A DNA stretch of 64,000 nucleotides from Penicillium oxalicum (taxonomy: Eukaryota > Ascomycota > Eurotiomycetes > Eurotiales > Aspergillaceae), in the NCBI RefSeq assembly GCF_001723175.1, contig NC_064651.1, positions 2,604,001 to 2,668,000 on the forward strand, written 5' to 3'. The translations under genes were made by a program, and so were the position numbers. Numbering within the stretch: the stretch's first letter is position 1; each line of letters opens with the position of its first letter. This document shows, in pieces, positions 10,909-23,060 of this stretch. Below the pieces are notes generated by a model. That model was not told where the DNA came from, made no database searches, and saw only the letters and a program-made list of their open reading frames with translations.

Positions 10909-13900
10909 ATGGCGTCACCAAATGAGAATCAAGCGCCCACAAAGGGCACATTTCTGAGTCCACTCCAAGTCCCGACTTCTTCAAGGAGAGAGGTGAGAGA
11001 GTTTCAACCCTTCCCCCTTTAAGTAACCCGAAATGGGCGTTCTTATACAAGAAAGACGAAATAGTGGAGTGGTTCACTAACTTTCCATATTCAGCGATCC
11101 TCATCAGCTTCCTCCTTGGGAGCATCTTCAAGTTGGTCTGGTCACACCGAGATGCATCAGACTTCATCATCCCCCTCGTCTCCGACATCACCCACTTCCC
11201 CTAATTCCCTGAATTCACCAACATCACCCACATCGACACTCTCGCCCGAAATGGCGGCAAATGCAGACCCGTCCCGCCTGAGGGTCCAACCAGGCTTTCA
11301 TCGGCCCTCCTCATCGATTGATGGCGAGACATTGCGCGCACGCTCAGAGTCATTCGCGTCGTCATCAGGTCCTACGCTCCGTTCAAGAGCCAACTCTGTT
11401 GATCCCTCTCATGCAGCCAAGGAGTTTGATGACGTCCCCGTCTCGGAAGCGCTCAAGTCTGATGCCCGAACTGCAGCCGACTTTGAAGTGCAGGACAATC
11501 GGTTCGCCTTCTCGCCGGGTCAGCTGAACAAGATGCTGAACCCCAAGTCTCTCGCGGCTTTCTATGCCCTGGGTGGCTTGCAGGGTCTGGAGCGGGGCCT
11601 TCGGACAGATCTGCACGCTGGTCTCTCAATAGATGAATGTCGTCTCGAAGGAAGTGTCGATTTCCAACAGGTCACTCCTCCGCTGTGCGAGAAGACGGGC
11701 GCGACCGGGAATCTAAAAGATCTACGTGATGATCAGTTGACCGAGACTCCCACCCCCCTCCCCACCGGAGAGGGTAAACCGTTCGAGGACCGAATTCGGG
11801 TCTTCAATGAAAACAGACTCCCGGAGCGCAAGTCGACCAGTTTCTTGAGGCTCCTGTGGATGGCTTACAATGACAAGATCATCATTCTTTTGACCATTGC
11901 AGCCATCGTGTCCCTCTCTCTGGGAATCTATGAGACGGTCGATGGAGGCACCGGTGTGGATTGGGTCGAGGGTGTCGCCATTTGCGTGGCAATCTTCATC
12001 GTCACCGTTGTGACCGCCGTCAATGACTGGCAGAAAGAGAGACAATTCGCCAAGCTTAACAAGAGAGTAAGTATTTCTCCGATCCCCTTGATTGACTTGG
12101 TTCGAAGCTGACCGAACCCTCTTTCTTTAGAAAAATGATCGTGAAGTCAAAGTCATTCGATCCGGCAAATCCATGATGATCTCCATCTTTGACATTCTGG
12201 TCGGTGACATTCTTCATCTGGAGCCCGGTGATGCAGTCCCCGCAGATGGTGTCTTGATCTCCGGCCATGGTATCAAATGTGATGAATCGTCCGCCACGGG
12301 CGAGTCGGACCAGATGAAGAAGACCAATGGCCATGAGGTTTGGCAACAGATTGTTGAGGGTACCGCGACCCGGAAGCTCGACCCCTTTTTGATCTCCGGT
12401 AGCAAAGTGCTCGAGGGTGTGGGCACTTATCTGGTCACGAGTGTTGGGCCATACTCCTCATTTGGTCGGATCATGATGTCGCTCCAAACCTCGAATGACC
12501 CCACTCCGCTGCAAGTGAAGCTGGGCCGTCTGGCCGATTGGATTGGGTATTTAGGCTCAGCGTATGTTTCCTTTTCCTTTCCCACTTACGGCTTTCCATT
12601 CTTCATGCAATGACTGACTCTCCCGATGACAGGGCCGCCATTGTTTTGTTCTTCGTCCTCCTGTTCAGGTTCATTGCCCAGCTCCCCGACCACCCGGACG
12701 TCAGTCCTGCGGAGAAGGGTAAGGAGTTTGTCGATATCTTGATCGTCGCCGTGACCGTCATTGTTGTCGCTATTCCAGGTATGTCTCATCAACAATAGTC
12801 CACCCTCGGCGAAAATGGATCGGCTAATTTGTGTATCATTATCTACGTCACAGAGGGCTTGCCATTGGCTGTGACTTTGGCTTTGGCCTTTGCCACGACG
12901 CGAATGGTCAAGGAGAACAATCTTGTGCGAGTCTTGCGTGCTTGCGAGACCATGGGCAACGCCACGGTGATTTGCTCCGACAAGACAGGTACCCTCACGC
13001 AGAACAAAATGACTGTGGTCGCCGGTACCTGGGGCCCAGATCATCTGTTCTCGCAGGCAGCGGACAAACAAGCAGACAAGCCCACCTTGTCCACCGCTGA
13101 GGTATTTCAGAAATGCTCGTCTTCTGTGCGCGATTTGATCACCAAAGGCGTGGCTTTGAACTCTACCGCATTCGAAGAGGACCGTGAAGGCCAGCGCGAT
13201 TTTGTGGGCAGCAAAACCGAGGTTGCTCTACTCCAAATGGCTCGAGACCATCTGGGGATGGATCTGGCTGTCGAGCGTGGATCGGCCGAGACCGTCCAGC
13301 TTATCCCCTTTGACTCGGCCCGCAAGTGCATGGGTGTTGTCTATCGTCACGCTGGCGTCGGGTATCGCCTTCTGGTCAAGGGAGCCTCGGAGTTGATGGT
13401 CGATGCCTGCACCCTGCAGATCTCCGATATCGAGACGTCCAAAGACACAATCTCGACAGAAACTCTCGGCGAGGATGGCAAGCAAAAGGTCATGGAGATG
13501 ATTGATCAGTATGCGCGTGATTCTCTCCGAACGATTGGTTTTGTGTACAAGGATTTTGAATCATGGCCCCCTCGAGACGTGAAGAGACACGAGGATGACC
13601 CTTCTGCTGCCGATTTCGAGGACTTGTTCCGGGGCATGACCTGGATCGGTGTGGTCGGCATCCAAGACCCTCTTCGACCCGAGGTGCCTCCGGCGATTGA
13701 GAAATGTCGTATGGCTGGTGTTCAGGTCAAGATGGTGACTGGTGACAACATTGCAACTGCCACTGCGATTGCCACTTCTTGCGGGATCAAAACTGAAGGT
13801 GGTCTTGTGATGGAAGGCCCCAAGTTCCGACAACTGTCCGACGAGGAAATGGATGATGTCGTCCCCCGACTCCAGGTCCTGGCCCGCTCTTCGCCCGAGG

Positions 13901-15183
13901 ACAAGCGTATTCTGGTCCAGCGATTGAAGGCTCTCGGCGAGACCGTCGCAGTAACGGGTGATGGGACGAACGATGGCCCGGCTCTGCGCACCGCCGACGT
14001 GGGTTTCTCCATGGGCATTGCTGGTACAGAAGTCGCCAAGGAGGCCAGTTCGATCATCTTGTTGGACGACAACTTCCGTTCTATTGTGACGGCTATCTCT
14101 TGGGGGAGAGCCGTGAACGATGCCGTTGCCAAGTTCTTGCAGTTCCAGATCACTGTCAACATTACCGCCGTGGCTCTGACTTTTGTTTCTGCCGTCTACA
14201 GCAGTTCGAATAGCAGTGTATTGAACGCTGTTCAGCTGCTTTGGGTGAATTTGATTATGGATACCTTTGCTGCTTTGGCACTGTAAGTTGTTTATTCCCG
14301 GGGAGGGTGTTCTCACACAAATATTTGAAACCGAGGATACTGACATTCTTCTCTCACCAGGGCCACCGATGCTCCTACCGAGAAAATTCTCGACCGCAAG
14401 CCGGTGCCAAAGAGCGCTTCCCTCTTCACCCTCACCATGTGGAAAATGATCCTCGGTCAGGCAATCTACCAACTTGCGGTGACGTTCATGCTCTATTTTG
14501 CCGGAGATCAGCTCCTCGGCGCCCACCTTGACTCGACCGACCTCGACCTTCGATCGAAGCAGCTTTCCACCGTCGTGTTCAACACGTTTGTGTGGATGCA
14601 GATCTTCAACGAATTCAACAACCGCCGTCTCGACAACAACTTCAACATCTTTGAAGGCATGTTCCGAAACTACTGGTTCCTCGGCATCAATGCCGTCATG
14701 GTTGGCGGACAAGTCATGATTGTGTACATCGGCGGTCAGGCCTTTGGCGTCACCCGACTCAGCGGAATTCTCTGGGCTGTGTGCATCATCTGCGCCTTAG
14801 GCTGTCTGCCCTGGGCCGTGGCCTTGCGCACTCTCCCTGACCGCCACTTTGGCGTTGTGTTTAACGGTGTCGTGAGCGCGACGAAGGTTGTTCTTCACCC
14901 CGTGGCCCGGGGGTTCAGCGCCGTTGCATCGGGCATCAAGTCCCTGTTCAACCCCGCTGTTCGATTCTCTCGCCGTGTGTTTTCGCGCAGTGGTCGCAAA
15001 AATCCCGACGACAATGATGATTCGTCGAACATTGCGATGGAACAATCTTCTGGCCCTGCAACTACGGATGAGGAATCCGCTCCTGCACAACAGAAGACTT
15101 CTCGCAAGGAAAGTTTCGATCGTCCTCGAACCCCGACCCAGACGATGACTGTTCCTCCTATTCTTGTTACAGCTTCTCCGTAA
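10909..15183 (+). CDS. PMC1-type calcium-transporting P-type ATPase (P2B)
   Basis: Predicted exons are 10909-10992, 11095-12066, 12131-12561, 12633-12778, 12854-14282 and 14361-15183, giving 1294 residues in frame. It pumps Ca2+ out of the cytosol; in fungi this class sits in the vacuolar or plasma membrane and is driven by ATP through an aspartyl-phosphate. Visible motifs in order: a Ser/Pro-rich N-terminus with repeated SPTSP units; first membrane helices (IIILLTIAAIVSLSLGI); actuator motif ATGES near residue 409; PEGLPLA in helix M4 near 544; the phosphorylation motif SDKTGTLT with the acceptor Asp near 587; MVTGDN; and the hinge motif TGDGTNDGPAL near 912. The C-terminal helices include LLWVNLIMDTFAALALATD. 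The last 120 residues are hydrophilic and Ser-rich. The N-terminal extension and the motif set fit the Pmc1 group better than the Golgi Pmr1 group, which is shorter. Calcineurin/Crz1 control is usual for this family, but I did not find a convincing site. Confidence 0.95.
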
Positions 15184-16338
15184 GAGCTGATGAATACCCT
15201 CTTTTTGAATCGGTTTAGCGTGGCGATCTCCTGGTTTGGTTCGGGTTTTGTTGATTTTCTTTTTTTTTCTATCTGATACATACTGCATCACACTGTACAT
15301 GTACAATCACCCTCGCACGAGTCCCATCTAGAGTTTTTGTGAAAATCTAAGACTTTTTTCCCCCCAGACAATGAATCTTTGATTTTATTAGTGCAAATTG
15401 CATATACGGGAAAATCAATACTCATAGTAGGTTCCATCGGAGGACTAGAAATTGACCAACTACACTAAGTTACTATGGTGCCGCCTGCAATACATGCCCG
15501 CCCCTGAAGATCCAAGACGTTGATCCTGATGAGATCAATGATGGAAGCCCACTACATAACTAGTAGGTCCGGGCCGTCCAGATGTTGAGAAACGAAACTC
15601 ACTTTATCCAAGAACTATAGGTTTACCTATCCGGTATGAGCCTGTTCATCAAAGATGAAAAACCGTGTCCCATTATGGAGATGGTATCGAAGAACAAAAT
15701 ATTGGGGAAGAGGAGGAGTTGAGAGGTGGGCGGCACTGTGTTGTGAGTCTTTTGTGTGTTTCATGATCACGAGATCTTGGATGCTGATGGTTTAGTACCG
15801 AAGAAAAGGAGAAGAGAGATGAGGATTCCAAAATACAAGTTAATATGACACTCGTCAGTCATATGGTTTTATTCTCACACGAGAAAGAAAGGCTGACTTG
15901 GCGGACCAATTCTCTCAAGAATGTCAATGGACCCAGAAGAAACAAAATATCAGTGGCCTACGAAGCCAGTAGATCCTGCGACCCAACAAAAAAGGGAAAT
16001 TTGTTTGCAACCAACTCAAAAGGGAAGGGGGGGTCAGTGCATCAAAAAAAATGAAACCGTTTCAAGTCTTCGCTGACTTCCCAAAGTGAACGATGCGGCC
16101 AACGGCCCCCACGACAACACGTCGATCCCAATTCTGTTGACAGGTCGGCCCCTCCCAGAAACAGGTGGAGGCTCACCTTTACCACTACACGACAAGGATC
16201 AGCACAACCGCTCGGTGATGCTATATTTATAGTCTGTACTCTTTATAATATAGAGATTGTGGATTACGCCCTTTTGTTCTCTTTCTTCCCGAGTCATCTC
16301 TCTCTCCCTACCTCTCTCTTTCTCTCTGAGCGCGTACC
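15184..16338. other. Intergenic region between the calcium ATPase and Ysc84-like genes
   Basis: No gene recognised. The first 150 bases are probably the 3' untranslated region of the ATPase gene. The last 80 bases (about 16260-16335) are dominated by TC and are the likely promoter-proximal leader of the next gene. Confidence 0.55.
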
Positions 16339-17857
16339 ATGGCTTCCACGGGAGTAGGATCGCAGAATGAAAGCCCGGCGTCGACCGAGGCCACTCCAGC
16401 AAACACCGCGTCGACGACAACGTCGAATGCGCGTCAAACGCCGATTGCAGGTCGGCGGACGCCTATTCATAACCCTTTCCCGGCATCTCTGGCAAGTGCG
16501 TTGTCTTCTCTTCCTGTTGGGTGGTGTGTCTAGGAACACGCAGATAGACATTAAAAAAAAAAGAAAGGAAAAAAAAATCGGGAGTGAACCAAGGGAGGGA
16601 CATGTATTTATATTGTGCATGTTTACTGACGGATTCTCTAGGCGAATGCAAAAAAGCAGCTCAAATCATCGACTCCTTTGTGAATCCCCGATATGAGGGT
16701 CTCGAAGGCACGATTCCGCAACGGATTATAGCTCCTGCTAAAGTAAGTAAGACCAGTGACGCGAGTTGTGAAACATACCCATTCTACTTCAAATCTGCAA
16801 TCATGTCATACCTGGATATCTTGATCAAAACAAAAACTCACCCGTCTCCTTCATCGGTCCGCCACAGGGCTTGGTGATCTGCAGCGTCTTCAAAGCTGGA
16901 TTCCTTGGATCCGTTCGCTTCGGTTCCGGGCTCATCGTCTGTCGTCTTCCCAATGGCAACTGGTCTGCTCCCTCGGCCATCTCTTTGGGAGGACTCGGTG
17001 CCGGAGGTCAGTTCGGAATGGAGTTCACCAACTTTGTGTTCGTCCTCAACACAGACTCCGCCGTCAACACGTTCATCCATTCAGGCACCCTGACGCTGGG
17101 CGGGAACATTTCCATTGCGTTTGGGACCGGTCGAAGCGCCGAGGCGGCGGCGATGCTCGGAACCAAAGGGGTATCCAACATCTTTGCATATTCAAAGACC
17201 CGAGGTGTTTATGGCGGATTGACGGTGGAGGGTGGGGTGATTACCGAGCGATCCTCGACAAACAAGACGCTTTACAAGCGCAAGGTCAAGGTGAAGGATC
17301 TTTTGACGGGGGAAATCCCACCGCCGCCGCAGGCTGAGCCGTTGATGCGGATCCTGAACTCGGACTGCTTTCGTCCTCCGACTTTGAATGCGGAGCCATC
17401 TCCGTCGGTGGCGGCGCCGGAGGCAGAGGTGACTGGTGCATTGCCATCTTCTGAGCCTGTCGAGCTGGTCGTCGAGCCTTCGGCCAGACCTAACGAGCCA
17501 AATGAGACCGAAGCAACGCAGGTCCCGGTCGTTGCGGAGCAGAGCATTGAATCAGCCGAGCAGGCCATAACAAGTACTGCGGATGACGAACCTACAGCAC
17601 AGCAACCTCCCATCACAGTATCAAGTGCCAGAACTGGTCCCTTGTCGTCTGCGGTAGTAAGCGAGGAGACTCAAGAATCTTCCCAGGCCGCCCAGACCGC
17701 GGAAAATAAGGGAGTCGAAGTGCCGCAGCCGTCAAAACCAGCATCGAATGACAGGACGGACACACATTTGTCTGCCCTTATGACCGAGAACGCCACGCAG
17801 CCTGAGGAGGAGGTTGGACATGGCGGAGATCATAAGAAAGAGAGCGGGACACAATAG
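16339..17857 (+). CDS. Ysc84/SYLF-domain protein (actin and lipid binding family)
   Basis: Exons 16339-16495, 16642-16742 and 16868-17857 give 415 residues. The first donor was chosen as gtgcgt because only this phase restores the conserved SLASECKKAA motif across the junction. Residues from about 50 to 260 form the SYLF (Ysc84, formerly DUF500) domain: ECKKAAQIIDSFV, KGLVICSVFKAGFLGSVRFGSG, WSAPSAISLGGLGAGGQFG, and a TLGGNISIAFGTGR segment. In yeast Ysc84/Lsb3, this domain binds phosphoinositides and actin filaments at endocytic patches. The last 150 residues are low in complexity, rich in Glu, Pro, Ser and Ala. No SH3 domain follows, unlike Ysc84/Lsb3 and SH3YL1, so this may be the SH3-less branch of the family. 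A role in actin patches or membrane traffic is inferred from the domain alone. Confidence 0.9.
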
Positions 17858-18983
17858 CCTCCCGCTCCCCGGGACGACGTGTGCGAGTCATCTAGAAGAA
17901 GTGTTCGAGAGTATACATCCAGACGTCGCACGCCTGCTATTCGAGAAGAAAGACGGAGGCATACCACGCGATTGACACTTTTCCTTCGAAAGAGGCACCT
18001 GGTTCTGACGGAGACCACTCAGGGAATACGCAGGAGGCCGAATATTTCCAGTGATTCAGGTGCATTTATTGAAAAAAAAAAATCCATGTGCTCTAACTCA
18101 CGACTACCTTTCATGACCAACACTACTGGCTCCACACCCAATACCTTTACTGCTTGTGCCAGAGCCCGAATCATATCTGGACCGAGCACAAGTCACTGAT
18201 ACTTCGCTTGTGATTTGCCATTATTCCCCTTCTTTTTCTGTTGTTGAGATACCTGCGGAGTACTTCATCTACTTGGGCGCCCATTTTTTTCCCTTTAGAT
18301 TGCTGTTGTTGGTTGACCACCCGTAAATGAATGAAGGGAATGCAGATTTTCGCAAGAACATCCAATGATAAGGCTCAAGTAGGCTTGATGCTGAACAAAA
18401 TTGCGAGTGCTGTCTACACTTGCGCAAGTGCCATGATTCTTCCGGGAGAGGTCAGCATGTAGATAGGGTCAGATCATAATGAGGTTGAGCGAATATCAAC
18501 TGTCAAGATTTGTCAGGTTCGTATGCATCTGTCTCTTGTGATTGAATTCGCGCTCAACCCATGCTACGGCAATGAATGAACATGAAAGTTGCCTCCAGAT
18601 CGACTTCAGTCAGCTCCACGACGCTTGGACCCGACAGCCGCCTCTATGCGACCGCTGCCGAGGTTTTGGGCCCGAGCGCATCCCAAGACTTTTGGTGAAG
18701 CTGGTCGCGGGTGCTCAATGCAGGTCCATCCAAGACTCGAGGAACCATCCATTTGCTCGATTGGACCAGCTGTACAAGTTCAAAGTCCTGTAGAGCAATC
18801 AAGATTCGATCTTTGCCCCCTCTCCCTCGCTCTTCACTCGAATACAGAATCGTCTCCATTGGTTTTCCAACGACAATCGCAGCACTCGTCCTAGCCTCTC
18901 TGCGCTCGTCTTAGCGCGCCCACTATACAAATTAGTACCGACTCGCTCCCTCCCAGTCAGCCGCAGCAGATATCAAGACCAAC
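17858..18983. other. Intergenic region upstream of the hydroxyacid dehydrogenase
   Basis: No gene recognised. Frames of 60-106 codons are present but overlap on both strands and carry no motif. The C/T-rich segment at about 18810-18960 is the likely promoter and leader of the downstream gene. Confidence 0.5.
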
Positions 18984-19981
18984 ATGTCTCACCACATCGT
19001 CGCTCTCGAGGCCATTCACTGTCCCATTCCGGACTTTGATCTTCCTGAACCGTATACCAAAGCCATTTACAAATGGACCCATGCTTCCGACCTCGCGGAA
19101 CGAGTCAAAGATGCCACCATCGTCATCACCACCACCATCCGACTCACGGCCGATCTCCTCCATCCCGATCAGACTCCACACCTCCGTCTGATCGTAGTCT
19201 TAGCATCCGGTACAGACTGCATCGATAAAGCGGCCGCCCAAGCCCGCGGCATTCCCGTATGCAATTGCCCCGGTACCAACATCGACAGCGTCAGCGAGCA
19301 TGCAATCGCCCTCTACTTTGCGACGCGGCGCAATCTGGTCCAGCTGACCAATGCGGTTGTCACGGTCCCCGACGACGGGAGCGAAACCGAGTGGAAGCGG
19401 ATTGGATCTCTCCATCCACGAATGCGCACCGCCGATGGCCGGGCACCGCTGCTCTGCAGCGAGGAAACGGTAGGAATCGTCGGGTACGGCGCCTTGGGTC
19501 AACGCATTCGAACTCTGGCGATGGGGCTGGGGATGCAAGTGCTCATCTCGGAGAGGCGAGGAGCAGATCATCCCCCGCGAGAAGGGCGTGTCCCGTTTGA
19601 AGATGTGCTACGACGGTCAACCGTGTTGATTCTGTGTCTGCCGCGTACGCCTGAGACGGAGAATCTAGTTTCTACCCGTGAGCTGGAGATGATGCCGGGC
19701 CAGGCGGTTCTGATCAATGTTGGTCGTGGGGGATTGTGGACGAAGAGGCGTTGGTGGATGCTCTGAGGCGAGGGGTGATTTTCGGGGCGGGATTGGATGT
19801 GTATGCGAATGAGCCGATCGGGCGAGGAGGATCACCTTTGCTAGAGGCAAATGGGCTGAACCTGGTGTTGAGTCCTCATCTTGCGTGGTTGGCAGAGAAG
19901 ACGATAGGGAATCTTCAGGACGGGGTGAAGAAGACGGTTGAGCAGTGGTGTATGGGGAACACGATCAACCGAGTTGCGTGA
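18984..19981 (+). CDS. D-isomer-specific 2-hydroxyacid dehydrogenase, interrupted by a one-base frameshift
   Basis: The frame starts at 18984 (MSHHIVALEAIHCPIPDFDL) and has no intron. It resembles NAD(P)-dependent glyoxylate/hydroxypyruvate reductases. The Rossmann motif GYGALGQR lies at about residues 167-174. The catalytic Arg is in INVGRGG (about residue 248), the Glu in GLDVYANEP and the His in LSPHLAWLA. The family continues straight from GRGG into IVDEEAL, but here that continuation lies in another frame. A run of five G at 19728-19732 is followed by the +1 frame; six G would keep the frame open. As written, the first frame runs out as LWTKRRWWML. The whole interval is 998 bases, one short of 333 codons. 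No gt-ag pair of realistic intron length can bridge the break. Either a base was lost in sequencing or assembly, or the allele is broken. Substrate cannot be told from sequence. Confidence 0.82.
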
Positions 19982-20949
19982 AATGGTTCGAAAATGGACT
20001 CATTGGAAAGTATTATTGATGGGCTTGGGAAGGAAAATAGAAGAAGAAGAAGAAGAAGGGGAAGAATAGGAAGGAAGAGGAAGCAAAGTAAGAGAGGTGG
20101 AAAAAGCAGCAGAAAGAGAAGCTAGAGAGCTGAAGCCAATTTTCTCTGAAAATCAGCGCACGAGTATACACTATGTATGGTAGCCATCTACGACATGCAA
20201 TTGGATCTTTTGAATACTCTGCGGTTCATGAGTGTTGTGGTCGTTGTAGGGCCTGAGAATGCGTCGTACAGTTCGACCTACCGAGGAACTATACGCAGTC
20301 CATTCCACAAAGACTGATGTAAGTATCATACGCAAGTCGGCTACTACCTACCAATTCCTTGCACGGTTTTTGGATGAGACGATTGAACATGACTCCAAGC
20401 TCGGCTTGCGTGTGAAGACATGTATAAATATTTGAAAGTTGATGTGCTACTCTTGACAAAATCTGTTTCCTCGAGAGACACAAGACAGTCTCATACTTTT
20501 TCGTACTGGCGTCGGGGAGCTTCTGCCTGAGGCTGCCAAAACTCCGTCACTTCCCCCACGCTGGGCAGCTCACGACCCCAAGGCTTTCCTCTCTCTCTCT
20601 CTCTTCTCTCCCTTCCTCTCAAGACACACGTCCAGGCAATTGAGACTGTTTTGACGCTACTGTCCAAGGTGATAGTGCTACCAGAAAGACGGTCCTTTCC
20701 ATAATATTTCCGCCACTCAATTCCTCCATCCACCGATTCCATACAAAGGTCTCGATTCGATCCTCCGCCCCGCTTTCCGTCCAAGCACCCGCCAAACAGC
20801 CTCAGCTCGTCGTGATCCTTGCGCTGACCTCCAATTTGATCGCTTGACAGCTCCTGTCCGGATTTAAATCTCTATCCCCGCCCAAAGACGACAAATACAG
20901 AAAAAAAAACGAAAAGGAGAATCTACAAAAAGCTAGAAAGTTCGCAAAC
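19982..20949. other. Intergenic region upstream of the Arp2/3 subunit gene
   Basis: No gene recognised. A GAA repeat lies at 20039-20057, just after the dehydrogenase gene. A CT-rich tract at about 20585-20620 and an A-rich leader at about 20895-20940 precede the ARPC5 start codon. Confidence 0.55.
20039..20057 (+). repeat. GAA trinucleotide repeat
   Basis: About six tandem GAA units lie inside a longer purine-rich stretch in the probable 3' untranslated region of the dehydrogenase gene. Confidence 0.75.
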
Positions 20950-21620
20950 ATGTCTCTCATCAACTATCGCACCATCAATGTCGACCAGCTCGACCCCGAG
21001 TCGTCGGTCAACTTCCCCATGGAGACTCTCCTCCCAGCCACGCTGCCGCAGCCCGAGACCTCGAGCGACGCCGCCAACGTTGCTTCGCAGGTTCGCCAAC
21101 TGCTGCGCAGTGGTGACACGGAGGGTGCGCTCCGTCAGGTCCTGGATACTGCCCCCCTGGGTGGTGATGACCGCGCGAAGGAAGTGCATCTCGCTACGGT
21201 GATCGAGGTGTTGCAGGGGATCCGCCAGGCTGAGATGACTCGGGTACTGGAGGGCGTCGTGGGAGGCGAAGGAGGCTCGGAGCGAGCGGACTGTCTGATG
21301 AAGTACATGTGAGTCCTAGAGTCTCGCGCAGCGGGGAGGGGATGTTGCCGCATATTCAGAACGCGCACGTTCCATGTTGCTAACAAAGTGTGATCAGCTA
21401 CAAGGGAATGTCTTCCTCCGGCTCCAGTGGGGGCGCTCAGTCTCCCCGCAAGGTCGTCTCTCCTCAGGCTACCGGATTCTCGCAGATTCAAGCTCGGAAC
21501 GCGGGCGAGGGGGGTGGTGGTCAGCAGATGAGCGTCTTGTTGAACTGGCATGAGAAGCTAGTGGAGTTGACGGGTACCGGATCTATCGTCCGTGTCATGA
21601 CGGATCGTCGGACCGTGTAA
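20950..21620 (+). CDS. Arp2/3 complex subunit 5 (ARPC5, p16-Arc family)
   Basis: Exons 20950-21308 and 21398-21620 (intron gtgagt...cag) give 193 residues, slightly longer than the animal subunit. It is the smallest-subunit family of the seven-protein complex that nucleates branched actin filaments, acting in fungi at endocytic patches and hyphal tips. Recognisable parts are the N-terminus INYRTINVDQLDPE, the helical repeat region beginning QVRQLLRSGDTEGALRQVLD, and the C-terminal segment SVLLNWHEKLVELTGTGSIV ending RVMTDRRTV. A Gly/Ser-rich loop just after the splice junction (SSSGSSGGAQSP) appears longer than in animals. The start codon follows an A-rich leader (cgcaaacATGT). It faces the methyltransferase gene tail to tail, with 250 bases between the stop codons. 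Confidence 0.95.
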
Positions 21621-21870
21621 ACCATGGGGAAGGTGGGATGCATCTCTTATATTATTATTATTTCTTTCTGGTCATCTGCATATCCGCGATTCTATCGAAG
21701 GGAGACTTGGGATCCATTCTCCATGTGCCTCGATGGTGGATAGATTCTTCCTGTCTCATGTGCTACTTTCAGCGTGGTTGTATGAGAATCGGATACCACT
21801 CTTCACATTTTCTCGAGCCAAGGACCTTTTCATCGAGATCACTTTAGGGCCCTCGCTCACTGACTGCTCT

Positions 21871-23060
21871 TCACGACGACGTAAAGTCGCCGCCACCCAA
21901 CAGATCTTTCATGTTGAGCTCGCCGCTACCGCGCGCCAGGGGCTGAGGCTGGTTGGCTCCTTCGGTCCACCCGATCATGTAAATCATCCGGAATGTCGCC
22001 GGGATGCCGCGAGCATCCTCCTCCTTGTACATGGCTCTATAGATGGCCTCGTTGGCCAACAAGACATCTCGCGACATGGGCCCGGCTTCACGTTGCAGGA
22101 TGGCGTTGCTCTCCCCCATAGCCTGCAGATCTTGCATCAGAGCAAAGCTGTCCGGGAACTCCACCACGATGTCCTCGACATCGACAGTCAGCATCTTGAA
22201 ACCCGCGCGGTTCAACAGATTCCCAACGTCTCGCACATCTACAAGCGGAGAGATGTGCGGGCTGACACCTCCACGACGTTCCATATCAGCCAACTGGAGG
22301 GATCCCCGCAGCTCGAACAGGGTGTCTCCGCCGAACATCGCGGCAATGAATGGGCTATCTGGCTTTAGAATCTTGTTCACTTGTTCCAGGAGCGCCGGTA
22401 GGTCATTGATCCAATGGATAGATAATGAAGATAGAACGGCATCGAATGAATTGGGTTCGTAGGGGAGTGTCTCTAGGTCCGGAATGACGTCGCGATGAAT
22501 GTTGATCGCCTTGTTGAATGGAAGTTCCTCGTCCCGATGAAGCAGAGCGTGCGATGTATCCACGCAGGTCAGTTTGGAAATGCGTTCTGACAGCGGAGGC
22601 GTTGGCGTGTCCTCGGGCGCCGCCATGTCAAGATTTGGTGTCGTCAACGCCCGCGCGATGTTGCAGCTATTCGCGCCCAGATCGAGCACATTGGGAAAGT
22701 CGCGCTTGATATCCTACATCGTCCCCAAACAAAAGAAACCACCCCGATTTCCACGGTCAGCAAGTGGTTGCGCATCTTACAGCTGAACCACAGGAAACAA
22801 AAAAAATGACCTTGATGGGAGAAGATCCGTACCAGCAAGCGTTCGCATAACCGTCGGGCAACTTCATCTTTCAAGTAATCTGTCTTTCGGCTCTCTTCCA
22901 CATTCCGGGCTGCCCTGTCCTTCTGCTGATGCTTCGTCCTGCGATTGAAGATCTCCAGCATGGGATTGCCGGGTGTCTGGCTGGCGTAGCTTCGGACGCC
23001 GGAGGTTGCAGCGAAGCATCGCCGGGTTAAAGTGGCGCGGAAGGTTTGACGAGAGATCAT
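21871..23060 (-). CDS. NDUFAF5-like mitochondrial methyltransferase/hydroxylase (complex I assembly)
   Basis: Minus-strand exons are 23060-22833 and 22713-21871, giving 356 residues. The start (MISRQTFRATLTRRC) is basic with no acid, as in a mitochondrial presequence. The mature part begins with MLEIFNRRTKHQQKDRAA, the conserved NDUFAF5 opening, then RKTDYLKDEVARRLCERLLDI. The class I methyltransferase fold follows: motif I at VLDLGANSCNIARAL, an acidic end of strand 2 at LTCVDTS, and the family motif FDAVLSSLSIHWINDLPALL. Further on come MFGGDTLFELRGSL and DIVVEFPD. In humans NDUFAF5 hydroxylates an Arg of complex I subunit NDUFS7 during assembly. The usual Gly-x-Gly of motif I is replaced by Gly-Ala-Asn-Ser. 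The gene shares a 672-base divergent promoter with dynactin p62. Confidence 0.9.

Noticed and set aside
12831..13100. Extra frames on both strands inside the calcium ATPase gene, including a 383-codon frame on the minus strand at 13561-14712.
   Set aside because: They are antisense or shifted shadows of a strongly conserved coding sequence.
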